Below the pieces are notes generated by a model that saw only the letters and a program-made list of their open reading frames with translations, did no database searches and was not told the DNA's origin. From Nepenthes gracilis (taxonomy: Eukaryota; Streptophyta; Magnoliopsida; Caryophyllales; Nepenthaceae), in assembly GCA_033239525.1 (NCBI GenBank), contig BSYO01000005.1, forward strand, positions 24,844,519 through 24,908,518: DNA of 64,000 nt. The letters are read 5' to 3'. Both the position numbers and the translations under genes were made by a program. How positions within the stretch are numbered: position 1 is the first letter of the stretch; each line of letters begins with the position of its first letter. This document shows, in pieces, positions 26,901 to 40,113 of the stretch.

Positions 26901-29900
26901 GAATATGATAATAGAATTATAAAATATAAACTTAATATTAATAATAATATCAAATTTTTATATATAGTTAATATAAATAAATAAATATTTATTTATATTA
27001 ACATATCCCTATGTAAATTGATGCGTACCTGGATCCGATTTCGAACAGATTCGGATTCGTTTGATCGTTTGAATCCGACTCCATTCACTGAGTTTGGACC
27101 TTACACACTATTACAACATACAAGAGGTCAGGTGTCGACAGAATGTTATCCCACCGAAAATATTTCGACAATCAAATCAGCAATAAGCCTTCGAATTACG
27201 AGAAGGTAAATAGAAATGTAAATTGAGGTAGAGAGAAAAATGAAGTTGGTGGGAGTGTTTTCCTTTAGATGTAAGAAATGTTCCTGTGACTCGTCGAGAG
27301 TATGGTTTTCCAACTCAATGTTTGCGGGAAACAAGTGGGAAGCAATATCCTGAAAGCGTGGAAGTTTAAAGGGACGGATCTCGGAGAGTGGGTGAAGTCT
27401 TTGGAATCTAAAGGCTTAGAGTGAGATTATCGAAGTAAGCGATTACTTGTTTAGGGATGAGCGTTAGTATGGTCAAGGATTTCTCCATGGTAGTACTGTA
27501 TTTTCTTTTATTCGCTTCTGTGTTCGTGTCTTCTTAGAATGGAGACTCTGTGGGGATTATATAGATGGTGGGGAGGGCGATCTTTATTGGCTAAGAAAGT
27601 GCGATTCCCGCATCGTGTTGGGCGGTCTTCATTAAATAAGAAGATTTGACTAGTGCATTTTGTTAGGATCGTTTCTTTTCTGAGTGGGTAACGTCTCTCC
27701 AGATTATTTGCCTTCCTTCTATGCTTTTGTCACCGTTGGAGTTCTTTGTAGGCAGGAAGAGAGAATTTGGCACCTTCCTCATGGGAAAGGCGTCGAATCT
27801 TTTGATACCTTCTTTAGAGGGGATTAGCTTCAAGGAAGGCGTGAAATTAGGAAATAGGACTGTTACTTATCGTATACGGAAACGTCCGCCAAATTGGGCC
27901 TGACCCATATTAGGTTTTTATCTTTTCACGGCCGATATTCTGAATCTTTCGGTCAGCGAAATATGGAATATCTTGAGGGAAGCCTTGTTGCCGCCTTTAG
28001 TTAGGCGCTCAAAAAATCCAAAAAGGCTCAAATGCGTTAGCGTTGACCGTCTAAACGCGCATATGGACATTTTTGAATTTTGGGCCATTTTTCTTATTGG
28101 GCTTACCTGCTATGGGCCTATCCATTAAAAGTAAATAATTAAATGCTATATTATCTAAAAATATCTAAAAAATAATTAAAAGATATCTCTAAAATAATTT
28201 CATATAAAAGAAGAACAAATCTTATTTTAAGGGATAGGATTTAAAACATACGACACTATCCTAAGAACTATATTTGATTACTCATTGAAAAGAATGTAGA
28301 CTTGTTAAACCCAAACTTTTTATATTTTAATTTTCAAAGATGATTAAATATAAATCGTTTTTTTTTTCTATATTACACAAAGCTATTATTTAAATTCAAA
28401 TTGCTTATCTATAAATCATAATAAATAAATCTTATCATTATGTTTGAATTTTTTAATTAACTAATTTAATGATATTAATTGAGCATAATTTACAACTCTA
28501 TGCAGCATGGCTATTAATGGTCTGTTATTCATGGTTTCGGTTGGCTTCAACGCAGCTGCAAGGTCAGTCTATTATTTTCAATTTCTCATATATATATAAT
28601 TTACTTTTAAAATTATAAAAATGAAAGTGTTATAAGGCTTATAATAGGGTGGTGTTGAAAATACATTTTTTAACTAATATAATATTTTATCAATTGATCT
28701 ATACTATAAAATTTATACTATAATAAATAGGTAAATAAATACCATATCATTTAATTATTTTTATAAATAACTAATTGTGTCCCCAAAATACTAATATTGT
28801 ACCGAGTAGTTAAATCAAATAATTAGGTTTTGAATTAATGAGAATTTTGCATTAATCTTAGTGTGAGGGTGAGCAACGAACTCGGCGCAGGGAATCCAAA
28901 ATCAGCAGCGTTCGCAGTGCTGATGGTGACTTCGGTGTCTCTCGTCATATCCATCGTTGAAGCGGCCGTAGTTCTTGCCCTCCGCCATGTCATAAGCTAT
29001 GCTTTCACCGGCGGCGAAACTGTAGCCGATGCAGTCTCAGACCTCTGCCCATATTTGGCTGTCACTCTCATTCTGAATGGCGTTCAACCTGTCCTCTCTG
29101 GTACCTTTTTTGTGACATCTTTTTTTATTAAATATTAATTTTACAGTCCCATAATAAAGTTTTCATATGCACAAGGTCCTAAAACAAGTGAGAGTATTTT
29201 TAAAATATATTATATTTAATTTAATTTTATATTATATTATAATAAAAAAATATTTTACGATTTAAATTTATATCAGAGCTTATAAGATTGATAATTTTTA
29301 CCACCATGCCATTATTCTCTAGATGTCTACATTCTTTTTTTTATTTCTTAATTTAAACTTAATCTTCTGTTCTATGCTCATGCAATTCTTTTTCTTTTGT
29401 TTTACTTTTTTGGGTAAAAAGGAGTGGCTGTTGGGTGTGGATGGCAAGCGTTTGTAGCATATGTTAACGTGGGATGCTATTACGTTGTTGGAGTTCCACT
29501 TGGCTGCCTTCTTGGCTTTAAGTTTAACCTTGGTGTTAAGGTAATCAACTGCTCCTTTTTTCTCTACTCTCTAGCTATTTTCATCTTCCTTAATAACATA
29601 TTTATATAGTATGCAAAAATATATAATAATAATAAATAATAATTGAATAATTATCAACTTCAATACCCATTTGTATCGTTATTTTTCTAATTATTGTAGA
29701 ATAAGCCTGATAATTATATTCTGATCATAATTTATTCTTAGAGAGAGTCTGCATGTCTAATATTTTCATGGAAGCTTTCGTAGTGAATGATAGGCTAAGA
29801 AGAGATTGAGAATTATTGATTATTTGGTGGTTTTGTTTCTGATTTTGTTTTAGAAATAGTAGTCAAAATTGTAATTTATAATTTTTTCGGACTAGAAATT

Positions 29901-32342
29901 CGAAAGCTTCCTAATCCATACGATAATCCGAAACCTGGGACGCAACACATAAATTTAAGAAGATAAAAAATTTTACAAATAAAATAAATATAGATAAAAT
30001 ATATTTTTAAGAATTAGTAACAGCTATTTAAAAGCTAATTATATTTTTAAATTCTTTCACTTTTTTTTGTATGCATATGATTATTCTCAAGATGCTTATT
30101 TTATTGAGTTAGAGAGAAAGTAAAAAAATTTGATGGTCATAATAAGAGGATATTGTTGAGTCTAATGAAATTTTAAGCAGATTTGAACTTATCGATCCGA
30201 ATAGTAATCAAAATTTAGAGTCTAGATTATCAAAAATAGATTGGATGATAACCTGATTTGAGTATAGATAACCCAAAAAAAAAGCCTATTAAATAAATTT
30301 CACTAATAGTCAGTGTGATTATTAACTAGCTACTAAAATGTATTAAAGATTGAAATATAGCTACTATAATAATAAAATGTTGAATGTTGATCAAGAAGAA
30401 CAAGTTAAGGAGAATTGAGTAAATGAATTTTCATATTTAGTTAAAAATTTTGTATCTTTAAACAATAATTCATAATAAATATAAGTATTTAAGATCTATA
30501 CAATTCAGAAATTGAAAAATATTTTCCATGACCCATAATTATAAATATGTATGATGATGGTCAACTTAAGGCAACTAAGTAGGATAGTAAGTAACTCCCA
30601 TATAAGAATGGTGGATTATGACCCATTTCTTGGAAAAACTATTTGGTATACTTATACAAGAGAACTACCATTAAACTTTGAGAAAACTGTTGCAAATTGG
30701 CCACAGTAATTGGCCTTAAGATTGTATAAATATCAAGTCGCTTATCAATCTAAAAGTATCTTTTGTCAAATCTAAATTTTAGAATATTTAATTATTTACT
30801 AATCTTTATTATTTTTGAGATTCAATAAAAAGTCCTATAACACTTAGCCTACATTGGAGATGTTTAGATCATAACCTATAGAATAACTCTTACCCACAAA
30901 ACACCGTCAAAGTCTAATCTTTCAATTATTTTTTCTTTCTCTAATTCATTTGTTAGGAACCTCTGTTGACTTGAATAACGAAAGACAAATTGACGAATCA
31001 ATCTCAATCCTCTAGATTCTTATCTTGGTTTATAGTATACAAGATCAAAATTAAAAGATTTAAAAACTAGCTCTAATAATTTTTGGATTTAAATCTAGGT
31101 TTATAGTATGTATCACATAGAAAATAAATTATAATAAGATGATTAAAATATAAAAAAAAATATTTCAAAAGGATCAAAGAATATAGATATAATTATTATT
31201 TAGCAATTTTAAAATATAAAAAATTTAAGAGGTGAGAAAATAAATGGTCTTTACTTTGTTATAATAATTTGATAATATCATCCTTTCAACTGGAAGAATA
31301 GAAGTAGCCCACTGACCATTTGAATAAAGAATAGAAGTAGCACAAATATCATCCTTTATTAAGACTCTCTCTTATTGACTTCTCAAATTTTTAGTTTTAT
31401 TATCATCGAAATAATGAAGATTGTATTGATATAAAATAAAAAATAAAAATTAAGTTGACACCCTCTATTTTATGTAAAAATCTCAACCATTGAAGTAATA
31501 ATAGAATTTAAAATTATGAGGAATGTAATAAGTCCCGATCTATAAATAATTGAAAAATCACAATCTTAAATATTTATTGTAGATAAATTATTTTTATAAT
31601 TTAAATTGATCCTAAAATAAAAAATTAAGTTTTTTACACTTGCAGGGAATTTGGTCTGGGATGATAGGAGGAACAATGATGCAGACTTTGATTTTAATTT
31701 GGGTGACAATTCGAACCGACTGGAATACAGAGGTAAATCATCCAACTCTTTTGAAAATTTATTAAATAGCTTCGCAGACTCGGATCATACTTATTTATTT
31801 TGATATCAATTTAAAGAAAAAATAATTATAATAAACTTTATATCTTATTTAGTTGGGTAAATTATTTTTTGATTCCACTTGTTCTAACACAACATTTTCT
31901 AATGGTGCAAATAATTTTAAATCATTTTGTCACACAAATCTAAGTTTTCTTAGGTCCATATCTTCTTTTAACAACAAATAATTAAGGTTTTTTTTAATAG
32001 ATATTTTATTTAGCCTATATTTTTGACTACATAAATTACCTCTTTAAATATTATTTTCTTTTCTTATCTTATATAAATACAATTTATAAAAATTTAAAAG
32101 TATTATCATTCATTATCTGATATTTTGATGACACAAATTTTTCTTTATACACATCACATGTGAGAATGGGTTAGAAAATAAAATCCAGTTCTCCTCAGAT
32201 AATATCTGTAACGTGTGGCTTACATGCGGCTAATTCTATTCTAACTGTAACTTGGGAATTTCATGGCAATTTGCAGGTGGAGAAGGCAAAGAAGCGTTTG
32301 GACAAATGGGAAGACAAGAAAGAACCCCTTTTGGATAGTTAG
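23989..32342 (+). CDS. DTX40: MATE (DETOXIFICATION) efflux transporter, DTX40-like, copy 2, intact, 7 exons
   Basis: Exons: 23989-24333, 25869-26500, 28506-28562, 28862-29100, 29422-29540, 31646-31732 and 32277-32342. Exon sizes and phases match copy 1 exactly, again giving 1545 bp and 514 residues with no internal stop. Signature text is kept ([48 protein letters not shown]). An in-frame ATG at 25755 lies in intron 1 and is not a start. Residues encoded by exon 1 are closer to copy 1, while exons 4-5 are closer to copy 3 (for example [22 protein letters not shown]), matching the pattern of shared insertions. Intron 1 carries the LTR shared with copy 1, intron 2 a private insertion of about 1.1 kb, and intron 5 an LTR scrap shared with copy 3. 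It is likely a functional transporter; the substrate is unknown. Confidence 0.92.
24645..25578. mobile_element. Solo-LTR-like insertion in intron 1 of copy 2
   Basis: A 934-bp block starts TGATGG, ends CCATCA, and is flanked by AAATT and TGATT. It is homologous along its length to 2045-2970 in copy 1 and absent from copy 3, so it predates the copy 1/copy 2 split in this part of the gene. Confidence 0.6.
27019..28124. mobile_element. LTR-like insertion of about 1.1 kb private to intron 2 of copy 2
   Basis: The introns of copies 1 and 3 run straight across this point; copy 2 has about 1.1 kb of extra, less AT-rich DNA. It contains text typical of other LTRs in the window (gatccgatt near 27031, an 'aagaggtcaggtgtcgaca' block at about 27121). 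TG...CA ends can be placed at 27019 and 28124, but the flanking 5-mers do not match, so the exact ends are uncertain. Confidence 0.5.
29889..29950 (-). mobile_element. LTR scrap in intron 5 of copy 2
   Basis: This short block, ending 'cctgggacgcaac', is the reverse complement (diverged) of 10940-10990. The same scrap is at about 40586-40645 in intron 5 of copy 3. Copy 1 instead has about 290 bp of unrelated intron sequence, so copies 2 and 3 share a derived state here. Confidence 0.6.
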
Positions 32343-32558
32343 TTCATTATTTAATTGATATTAAATAATGAAATTCTAGACCCAAAATTTTTAATCAATT
32401 TATTAACTTCTGAATGAGTTGTTTTCACCTTTATCGTGGTATAAAACTAACTGGTTTTCGTGTTCCGCATAATATAAAATGTAGAAAAATTAGTATTAAA
32501 TTATAGTCACTCCCTTTTAGGTTTCAATAATAAAGGAATAGTTATCGGATGATTGTAT
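32343..32558. other. 3' flank of MATE copy 2
   Basis: Sequence shared with the 3' flanks of copies 1 and 3, interrupted at 32559 by a solo LTR and resuming at 33732. It ends in TGTAT, the target site. Confidence 0.7.
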
Positions 32559-33731
32559 TGTTGGGTTTGATCACTCCCTTATAGGTAACCCAATAAATTG
32601 ATTTGTTATCGGAGGATTCATGGAAAACAAATTCGGAGAACTGATTCCGATTAATAGAACGTTGACCGGAGGAGAATAATAGACGGTCAATGGAGATTGA
32701 TCGACGGATGGCTAGTTGTGGAATCCGATCAACTGGAGGTCGAACGGTTGAGAGCTACAGGAGTGCTGCTGAATGGCGGACGGACAACGGAAGATAGTCA
32801 ACACGGAAGGTTGACCGGATGACAGCAGAAGACGGTCAACGTAGATTGACCGAATGAATGCTAAAGATGGTCATTAAGATGTTGATCGGGTGAGAGAGGA
32901 ATCCAGTCAACAGAAAGTTGATCATTTGAGTAACGGGATTAGGAGACGGTGGAAAGCGTCAGCTGGCAGCGGACAGATGTCTTTTCAGGATTGTTCAACA
33001 GGCTGGTAGTTGGATTATAAAGCACGCGTCTACACAGTATAAAACATGCACCGTCTTACAGGACATGGGCCTGCAGCAAGCTCGGAAACTGGTAAAGACG
33101 TGGCACCAAATTATCCATAAGATGACCAGTTGGGCAGATGATATTAGGTGGAATCAGGGTGTTTGTATATAAGCATCAGGAGTTTCAGGCAATGTGTGGT
33201 ATGTGAAAACCACCAATAGTGTGGCAGCACCACTGGCGAGAGGAAAATCACCTAGTGTGTGGGTGTGTGAAGACTCCCAAGGTGCGGGTTGCATCGGGCT
33301 GGTGTGGGAGACAACACCAGGGACGTTGTGCACCGGCCGCATGAGTCCGGGGGTGAAACGATTATTGCCGTTTCACCAAAACTTTTAAAATGAGAGAGTA
33401 GAGAGCACCACAGTGAGGAGAGAAAGAGTAGAAAGAAGAGAGAGCAGTGCGTGAAATACAAAGTGTGAGGCCTTTGTATTCGCGTACCCAGTTCTTCAGT
33501 TTTCGCCTCTAGGGCTTGTGTAGCCAGGGTGGTTGCTTGTATTCTATTTCTGGGTTTGTGTGGACTTTGTATTCCGTAATTTTTTCTTTAATTGAGAAGG
33601 GTTTTCAAGTAAAAAAATATTGTACATCTTTTGTGTTCTTTATTTCTACTAAATGGTGGCTGTCCATAACGAAAGGGTTCGGGCATTTCACCGCTATGGG
33701 ATCGAGTGAATTCGGGTGTCGGACCCCAACA
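32559..33731 (+). mobile_element. Solo LTR with perfect 5-bp target duplication (TGTAT)
   Basis: The 1173-bp element begins TGTTGGGTT and ends ACCCCAACA (TGTTGGG/CCCAACA inverted ends). It is flanked by TGTAT at 32554-32558 and TGTAT at 33732-33736. The 3' flank of copy 3 shows the equivalent unoccupied site (gatcgtatgagattcc near 43826), so the insertion is specific to copy 2. Inside are many gtcaac/gttgac repeats (32640-32920). No coding region or internal retroelement sequence remains. Confidence 0.85.
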
Positions 33732-35210
33732 TGTATGAGATTCTTACAAGAATTGCAGTGTTAGTGCGCGATGAGCGCTTGCACCCAAGTATAAGTATTT
33801 GATTAAATGAGTATTTGATTTGTGATCAGATTTTGAGTTCGACCAAGTATAAGTATATGGTGATATTTTGGGAATAGTTAAAATATTATATTATATCTAA
33901 TTATAATTTTGGTTGAATTGTTACCTTTGTTACAATTATTGTAGAGTAGGTCGCATTTATATTATCTGGATGGTTATCCGGATAATGATTATACGAACGT
34001 TTAATTTGTCAAATCTTATATATTTGGTTTGTCACACTCGAATTTTAGAATTTAGCATTATTTATTAAATTTATTTAAAATTTTAAATTTTAAAAATAAT
34101 AATTAATTTAACCTATTAATTTTAGAATCACGATAATATACATCCCACTTACAGGTCTTAAATAGTAATGTATGACTTTTGGTTATGTAAATATATACAC
34201 AACTCGGCTTTTGATTGTGTTGCGTTTAATCCGATTGTTTTATGATGGCTTTGATATTTAAAAAAAGTGGACAAAAATCATTTAATGACACAAGAGAAAT
34301 TAGATTTTGGGTGAGTGAAGTCGAGAGGGAAGAGATAAGAGATGAAAAATATCATGTTATTAGGTTTTTTATATTCTAAATTTTTCGTTAAACGATTATA
34401 AAGGAAAATATATTCATTGATATAATAGGGAGTTATTGAAAGGACTTTCTAGATTCGATTGTTGTTGTGTTCTTATGCAAAGTACGAGAGAGAATATTTT
34501 CTTTTCTTCCCTTTAAGCTTTTTAATTTTGCCGGAATAGCAGTCTAAAAAAAAGAAGAAGTCCCTCTTTTGTGCGTTTAAATGGGTATTTATAAGGGAGA
34601 ATCTATTGTATTGGAAATGTCCAAACAGGTGTAGATTGCTGCATGTTATAGCGCCTACTTGGGAGAATATGGCCACCTACTTGGTTGGACATGGCCATGC
34701 CAGTTTGTTTGTAAAACTAAGTCGTCTTCTATTTTATTCAACAAGTTAGCCGCATATAGTTGTTGGATTCAAATAACTACGTCTTTTATCGAGATATAAA
34801 AGTTTTTTTATATATTAGTTATTTATTTGTAATAAATAATTATCTGGGGATTATTAAAGATTGATTATTTTAAAATAATTAAATTTTAATTAACTCTTGG
34901 AACAATAAATGTGTGAAAAATTGGCATTTCATTTTATTTGTTGATGAAAAATATTTTAGAGTAATTTTAGCTTTTTATTATTGGCGTTTATCAATTTATT
35001 TAGTTATTTTGACCTATCAACCTCACGTCTGTTCTCGAACGGCATAAGAAAGTTCTCGGTCGTCAACTGCAACGTTGCCTCGCTGGAAGGTCTCTTGGGC
35101 TCCCGCGAGTGTCCTCGGGCATTTCACGCCGTATGAGGTCTCGGACCAATCATTCGTCCTTTTTCCCCATTCTTTTAGGGTCCCCGGGTATTGAAACTCA
35201 ACAGATTGTC
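33732..35210. mobile_element. Rearranged spacer with LTR pieces and a duplicated block
   Basis: The copy 2 3' flank resumes briefly (33732-33790). Sequence from 34430 to 34680 and from 35005 to 35210 resembles separated parts of the LTR at 1-905. Between them, 34690-34995 is homologous to 35770-36100. A 34-bp block starting 'gtccaaacaggtg' near 34618 recurs near 35698. No gene is seen. Confidence 0.45.
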
Positions 35211-36859
35211 TATTTCTTTAATCGGTAAGTTTTATTGGCCTTGATCTTTAAAAAAAATAAGAATTAAAAATATTTTAATGATATAAATTGAATAAAAATA
35301 TGATAAAAAATTTAAAAATGTATAAGCTAAATTTTTTATATAAGTATTATAAAAATATCATGTTATTATATCTGATTATATTCTATAATTTTTTCGTTAT
35401 ATTTTATTATAAAGTATAAATATATTCATTGATATAATAGAGTGAGTTATTAAAATTTTGGTTCACTTTTTACTAGATTTTTGTAATTCCTTAGATGAGA
35501 TGTATAAGTTCTTATCAAATGAATATGAATAGGATCGAAGATGATTGAAGAGTTTGAGCTTAAAGTTCTATGAATGCTTATTATCGTTTTATGCTCTACG
35601 GATAATAGTTAATGTCGTTAATACTGTATGGTAGTTTGCTGTTCAATTTTGAATGATGTTATATTAATCAAATGACAGTTATTGTATTAAATTTATGTCC
35701 AAACAGGTGTAGATTGCTGCATGTTATAGCGTGATCCTAGATATATGGAATATGGAATTGGTGACTGGTTGGTATATAGAGGAAGTTTGTTTGTAAAACT
35801 AAGTCGTCTTCTATTTTTAGTCAACACAGATCTAAAAGCCTATAGTTGTTGGATTCAAATAACTACGTCTTTTATGGAGATATAAAAGCTTTTTTTTTAT
35901 ATATTAGTTATTTATTTTTAATAAATAATTATAAAAAAATTATTAAAGATTGATTATTTTAAAATAATTAAATTTTAATTAACTTTTTAAAAATGAACAA
36001 TAAATGTGTGAAAAATAAGCATCTTCATTTTATTTGTTGATGTGAAATATTTTAGAGGTAATTTTAGCTATTTTTATTATAAATTTAACTAGAATATTAT
36101 CAATTTATTTAGTTATTTTGATATAAATTTATTAATATAAATTAATAATTATAACAATATATCGTAAAAAAAATATCTCTGTTGTAGTATTCTAATTTTA
36201 TTTAAGCGTTGAAGTGTTGGTCTGACTTCTTACTTTCAGCTAAAAGCTGACGAGTACTTCTCAATGCGTGTATTTTAATAAAATATTATATTTAAATATA
36301 TTTAAAATAAACTACACATTTAATTTTCCAAAATATTTCTATAATTAATTTTCCGAAATTGATACCCCCAGTCCCATCCCTTCCGGCACATGGAATAATG
36401 GATAAATATTAATATTATAAAATAAGGAAGTGGGTGACATACCATTGAACGGTAACGCATGCATGCATTTCACGCACATCTTGTCATATTATTTTATAAT
36501 ACTAACAGATTACTATAAAGCCAAATGTCTAATTTGAGTAGTAACTATCAAACATAGAAGGAAAAATAACAAGCATATGCACAGTTTTTTTTAACCTTTA
36601 TTTTATTTTATTCTTAATTTTTATTGGCAAAAAGTTAATCTTTTAAAAAAAGAGTAAAAGAAATCATTTTACTCTATAATAAATTTATTTGCTGTTATGT
36701 ATATTTTTTTGCTTTCTTATTCTTGTTCAAATTTGATGTATTTTGACATTTTAAAATAGCTGTTTTTTTTTTTTTTTGGACTGAAATTCTCCAGGCCTCG
36801 CTGTTTTGGTCACACATTTGTTTCTGGTGCAGCCCCTTCACCAACCAAAGCCCCAAGCA
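35211..36859 (+). promoter_or_regulatory. Upstream flank and decayed promoter of MATE copy 3
   Basis: It is homologous to the copy 2 upstream region from about 35740. In the proximal part the ACGTG core found in copies 1, 2 and 4 reads ATGTA here (about 36697-36701), and the TATA-like motif reads GATGTATT (about 36735-36742). Both candidate elements are therefore lost in copy 3 alone. The effect on expression is inferred. Confidence 0.5.
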
Positions 36860-39800
36860 ATGGCACTGGCATCTCAGCAGGATGAGCTTCACCAACCCAT
36901 ATTGCGGCCGGCACAACCACCTCCGCCGCCAGAAACACCGGCGAACTGTGGTAACTTAAAAAACTCGGAGCTTGAGAAAGTTCTGTCCGACACCCAGTTG
37001 CCGATCATCAAGCGCCTGAGGTTGGCCACGGGGATTGAGCTGAAGCAGCTGTTCTATCTAGCAGCACCAGCTGTGCTGGTTTACCTCATCAACAACGCCA
37101 TGTCCCTCTCTTCGAGAATCTTCGCCGGCCAACTCGGAAATCTGGAGCTCGCTGCCGCTTCTCTCGGCAGCAGCGGAATTCAGCTGCTTGCTTATGGTCT
37201 AATGGTACATCACTCTGTTTCATTTTTCTTCTCTGTCTATATAATCCGTTCAACCAAGCAAATTTACCATCTTTCAGAATTTTATTTTTTGTTTTTGCTT
37301 TGACGATGAGCTTTTTTCTTGGAAAATTTCTACTATGACAGTAATTAATTTTCTTGGAACTTTTAATTTTGAATTTTTCCACCCATCTACAGCTTAACTT
37401 TTTATAATTACAAAAGCTAAAAATAAAAGAGGCCCCTTTCTTTTTGAAAGGGAGATGTGGGCGAGATGTTTTTCATTTCCCCTTTCTTTTAGAAAGTAAT
37501 TCCCCCCTTTTTTTTTTATCGCAAATGAAAATTTGAGCAAACAGACACAAAATAATAGTAGTTTTCCAAAAGTTCATCACCCTTTGGAAAAATTTCAAAA
37601 GCCTATAATTTCAATATAATACTTTAAACTTTATAGTCATTTGCTTTTGCCTGACACTGCAAATGATTCAATGCTCTACCATCTACCCAACATCTGAGAT
37701 TTATCTACATTGATGTCTCTAAAAATTCTTTTTATTTTATTTTATTTTGTCTTTTTTATTGGCAGTTGGGGATGGGAAGCGCAGTTGAGACACTATGCGG
37801 CCAAGCCTACGGAGCCCATAGATATGAGATGCTAGGCATATATCTCCAACGATCAACGATCGTTCTCACGGCAACTGGCGTCCCGCTGACCGTCGTCTAC
37901 GTCCTATCGAAGCAGATACTGATCTTAATCGGAGAATCCACGGTCCTCGCCTCCGCCACCGCAGGGTACGTCTACGGCCTCATCCCGCAGATCTACGCCT
38001 ACGCAGTCAATTTCCCCATCCAAAAATTCCTCCAAGCGCAGAGCATCGTACGGCCCAGCGCGTACATATCCGCGGCCACGCTGGTGATCCACCTCTTGCT
38101 GAGCTGGGTCGCTGTTTACAAATTGGGCCTGGGCCTAATCGGGGCCTCGTTGGTGCTGAGCCTGTCGTGGTGGATCATAGTGGCGGCCCAATTTGTTTAT
38201 ATCGTGAGAAGCGGCAAGTGTAAGCGGACTTGGACCGGGTTCAACCCGCTGGCTTTTTCCGGGATTTGGGAGTTTTTGAAATTATCTTCGGCGTCGGCGG
38301 TGATGCTGTGCCTTGAGACGTGGTACCTTCAGGTGCTGGTGCTGATCGCCGGGCTTCTGAAGGACCCTGAGATTGCCCTTGATTCTCTTGCAGTTTGGTG
38401 AGTTTATTTTTAAAATATCAATTTTATTGATAAAAAAAAAAGCAATATTAAATTGAACATATTTTAAATTTTATAATAATAGGAAAACTGCCCATATCAA
38501 AAAATTATTATAATTTATGAAAAAGATGATGTGACACAGGTCCAGTCAACACAAAAATAATAAATAAAAACATGCCACTCATTGAGTACCAAATGATATA
38601 TATTTCAAAATTATAATAAATTTATATCAAACGTATATTTTTCTTATAGTAATACAAATATTATGATTACAAAAAAAAATTACAAAATTTAAAATTGACA
38701 AATTTTAAAATCATTAAAATGAGACAGCTTATATAATTTTTTATTATAATCATAATCAATTTATAATGGGGTGGTGATATGAATATGATAATAAATAATA
38801 AATTATACAGTTAAAATTAATAATAATTTTAAAATTTTATATATAGATGAAAATAAATAAATAAATATTTATATTGATATGTCCATACAAAAAAAAAAAA
38901 AAAGATAATTAGATACTATATTATCTAAAAATATCTCAAAAATAATTAAAAATATATATCTAAAATAATCTCATATAGAGGAGGAACATATCTTATTATA
39001 AGGGATAGGATTTAATAAATACCACATTATCCTAAGAACTATATTTGATGACTCATTGAAAAGAAGGTGAACTTCTTGAATCCAGACTTTTTATATTATA
39101 ATTTTGAATGATGATTAAATATAAATGGTTTTTTTCATTATTACACAAAGCTCTTATTTAAATTCAAATTGATAATCTATAAATTAAAATAAATAAATCT
39201 TATCATTATGTTAGATTCTTTTTAATTGACTAATTTAATGATATTAATTGGGCACAATTTACAACATTTTGCAGCATGGCTATTAACAGCCTGTTATTCA
39301 TGGTTTCGGTTGGCTTCGACGCAGCTGCAAGGTCAGTCTATTATTTGTAATTTTTCATATGTAATTTACTTTTAAGAATATAAAAATGAAAGTGTTAGAA
39401 TGCTTGTAATAAAGTGGTATGACAAGGACACCCTTTAGCTAATATAATATTTTATTAATTTATTTATATTATTAAATTTATATAATAATAAATAGATAAA
39501 TAAATATCATATTATAACTAACGGAGGAATTATACATTGATCTTAGTGTGAGGGTGAGCAACGAGCTCGGCGCAGGAAATCCCAAATCAGCAGCGTTCGC
39601 AGTGGTGGTGGTGACTTCGGTGTCTCTCGTCATATCCATTGTAGAATCGGCTGTAGTTCTCTCCCTCCGCCATGTCATAAGCTATGCTTTTACCGGCGGC
39701 AAAGTTGTGGCTAATGCAGTCTCAGATCTTTGCCCATATTTGGCTGTCAGTCTCATTCTTAATGGCGTTCAACCTGTCCTCTCTGGTACCATTTTTCTGA

Positions 39801-40113
39801 CATCTCTTTGATTAAATATCAATTTTACAGTCCCATAATAAAGTTTTCATATGCACAAGGTCCTAAAATTGATAAGAGTATTTTTAAAATATAGCATATT
39901 ATATTACATTTTATATTATATTATAATAAAAAAAATATTTTACGATTTAAATTTATATCAGAGCTTATATATGATGATAATTTTTACCACCATGCCATTA
40001 TTCTCTAGATGTCCACATTCTCTTTTTTTATTTCTTAATTTAAACTTAATCTTCTGTTCTATGCCCATGCAATTCTTTTTCTTTTGTTTTGTTTTTTTGA
40101 CTTTTTTTTTTTT

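Noticed and set aside
36806..36859. Upstream in-frame ATG extending copy 3 by 18 codons
   Set aside because: The added residues have no counterpart in copies 1 and 2; the shared start is 36860.
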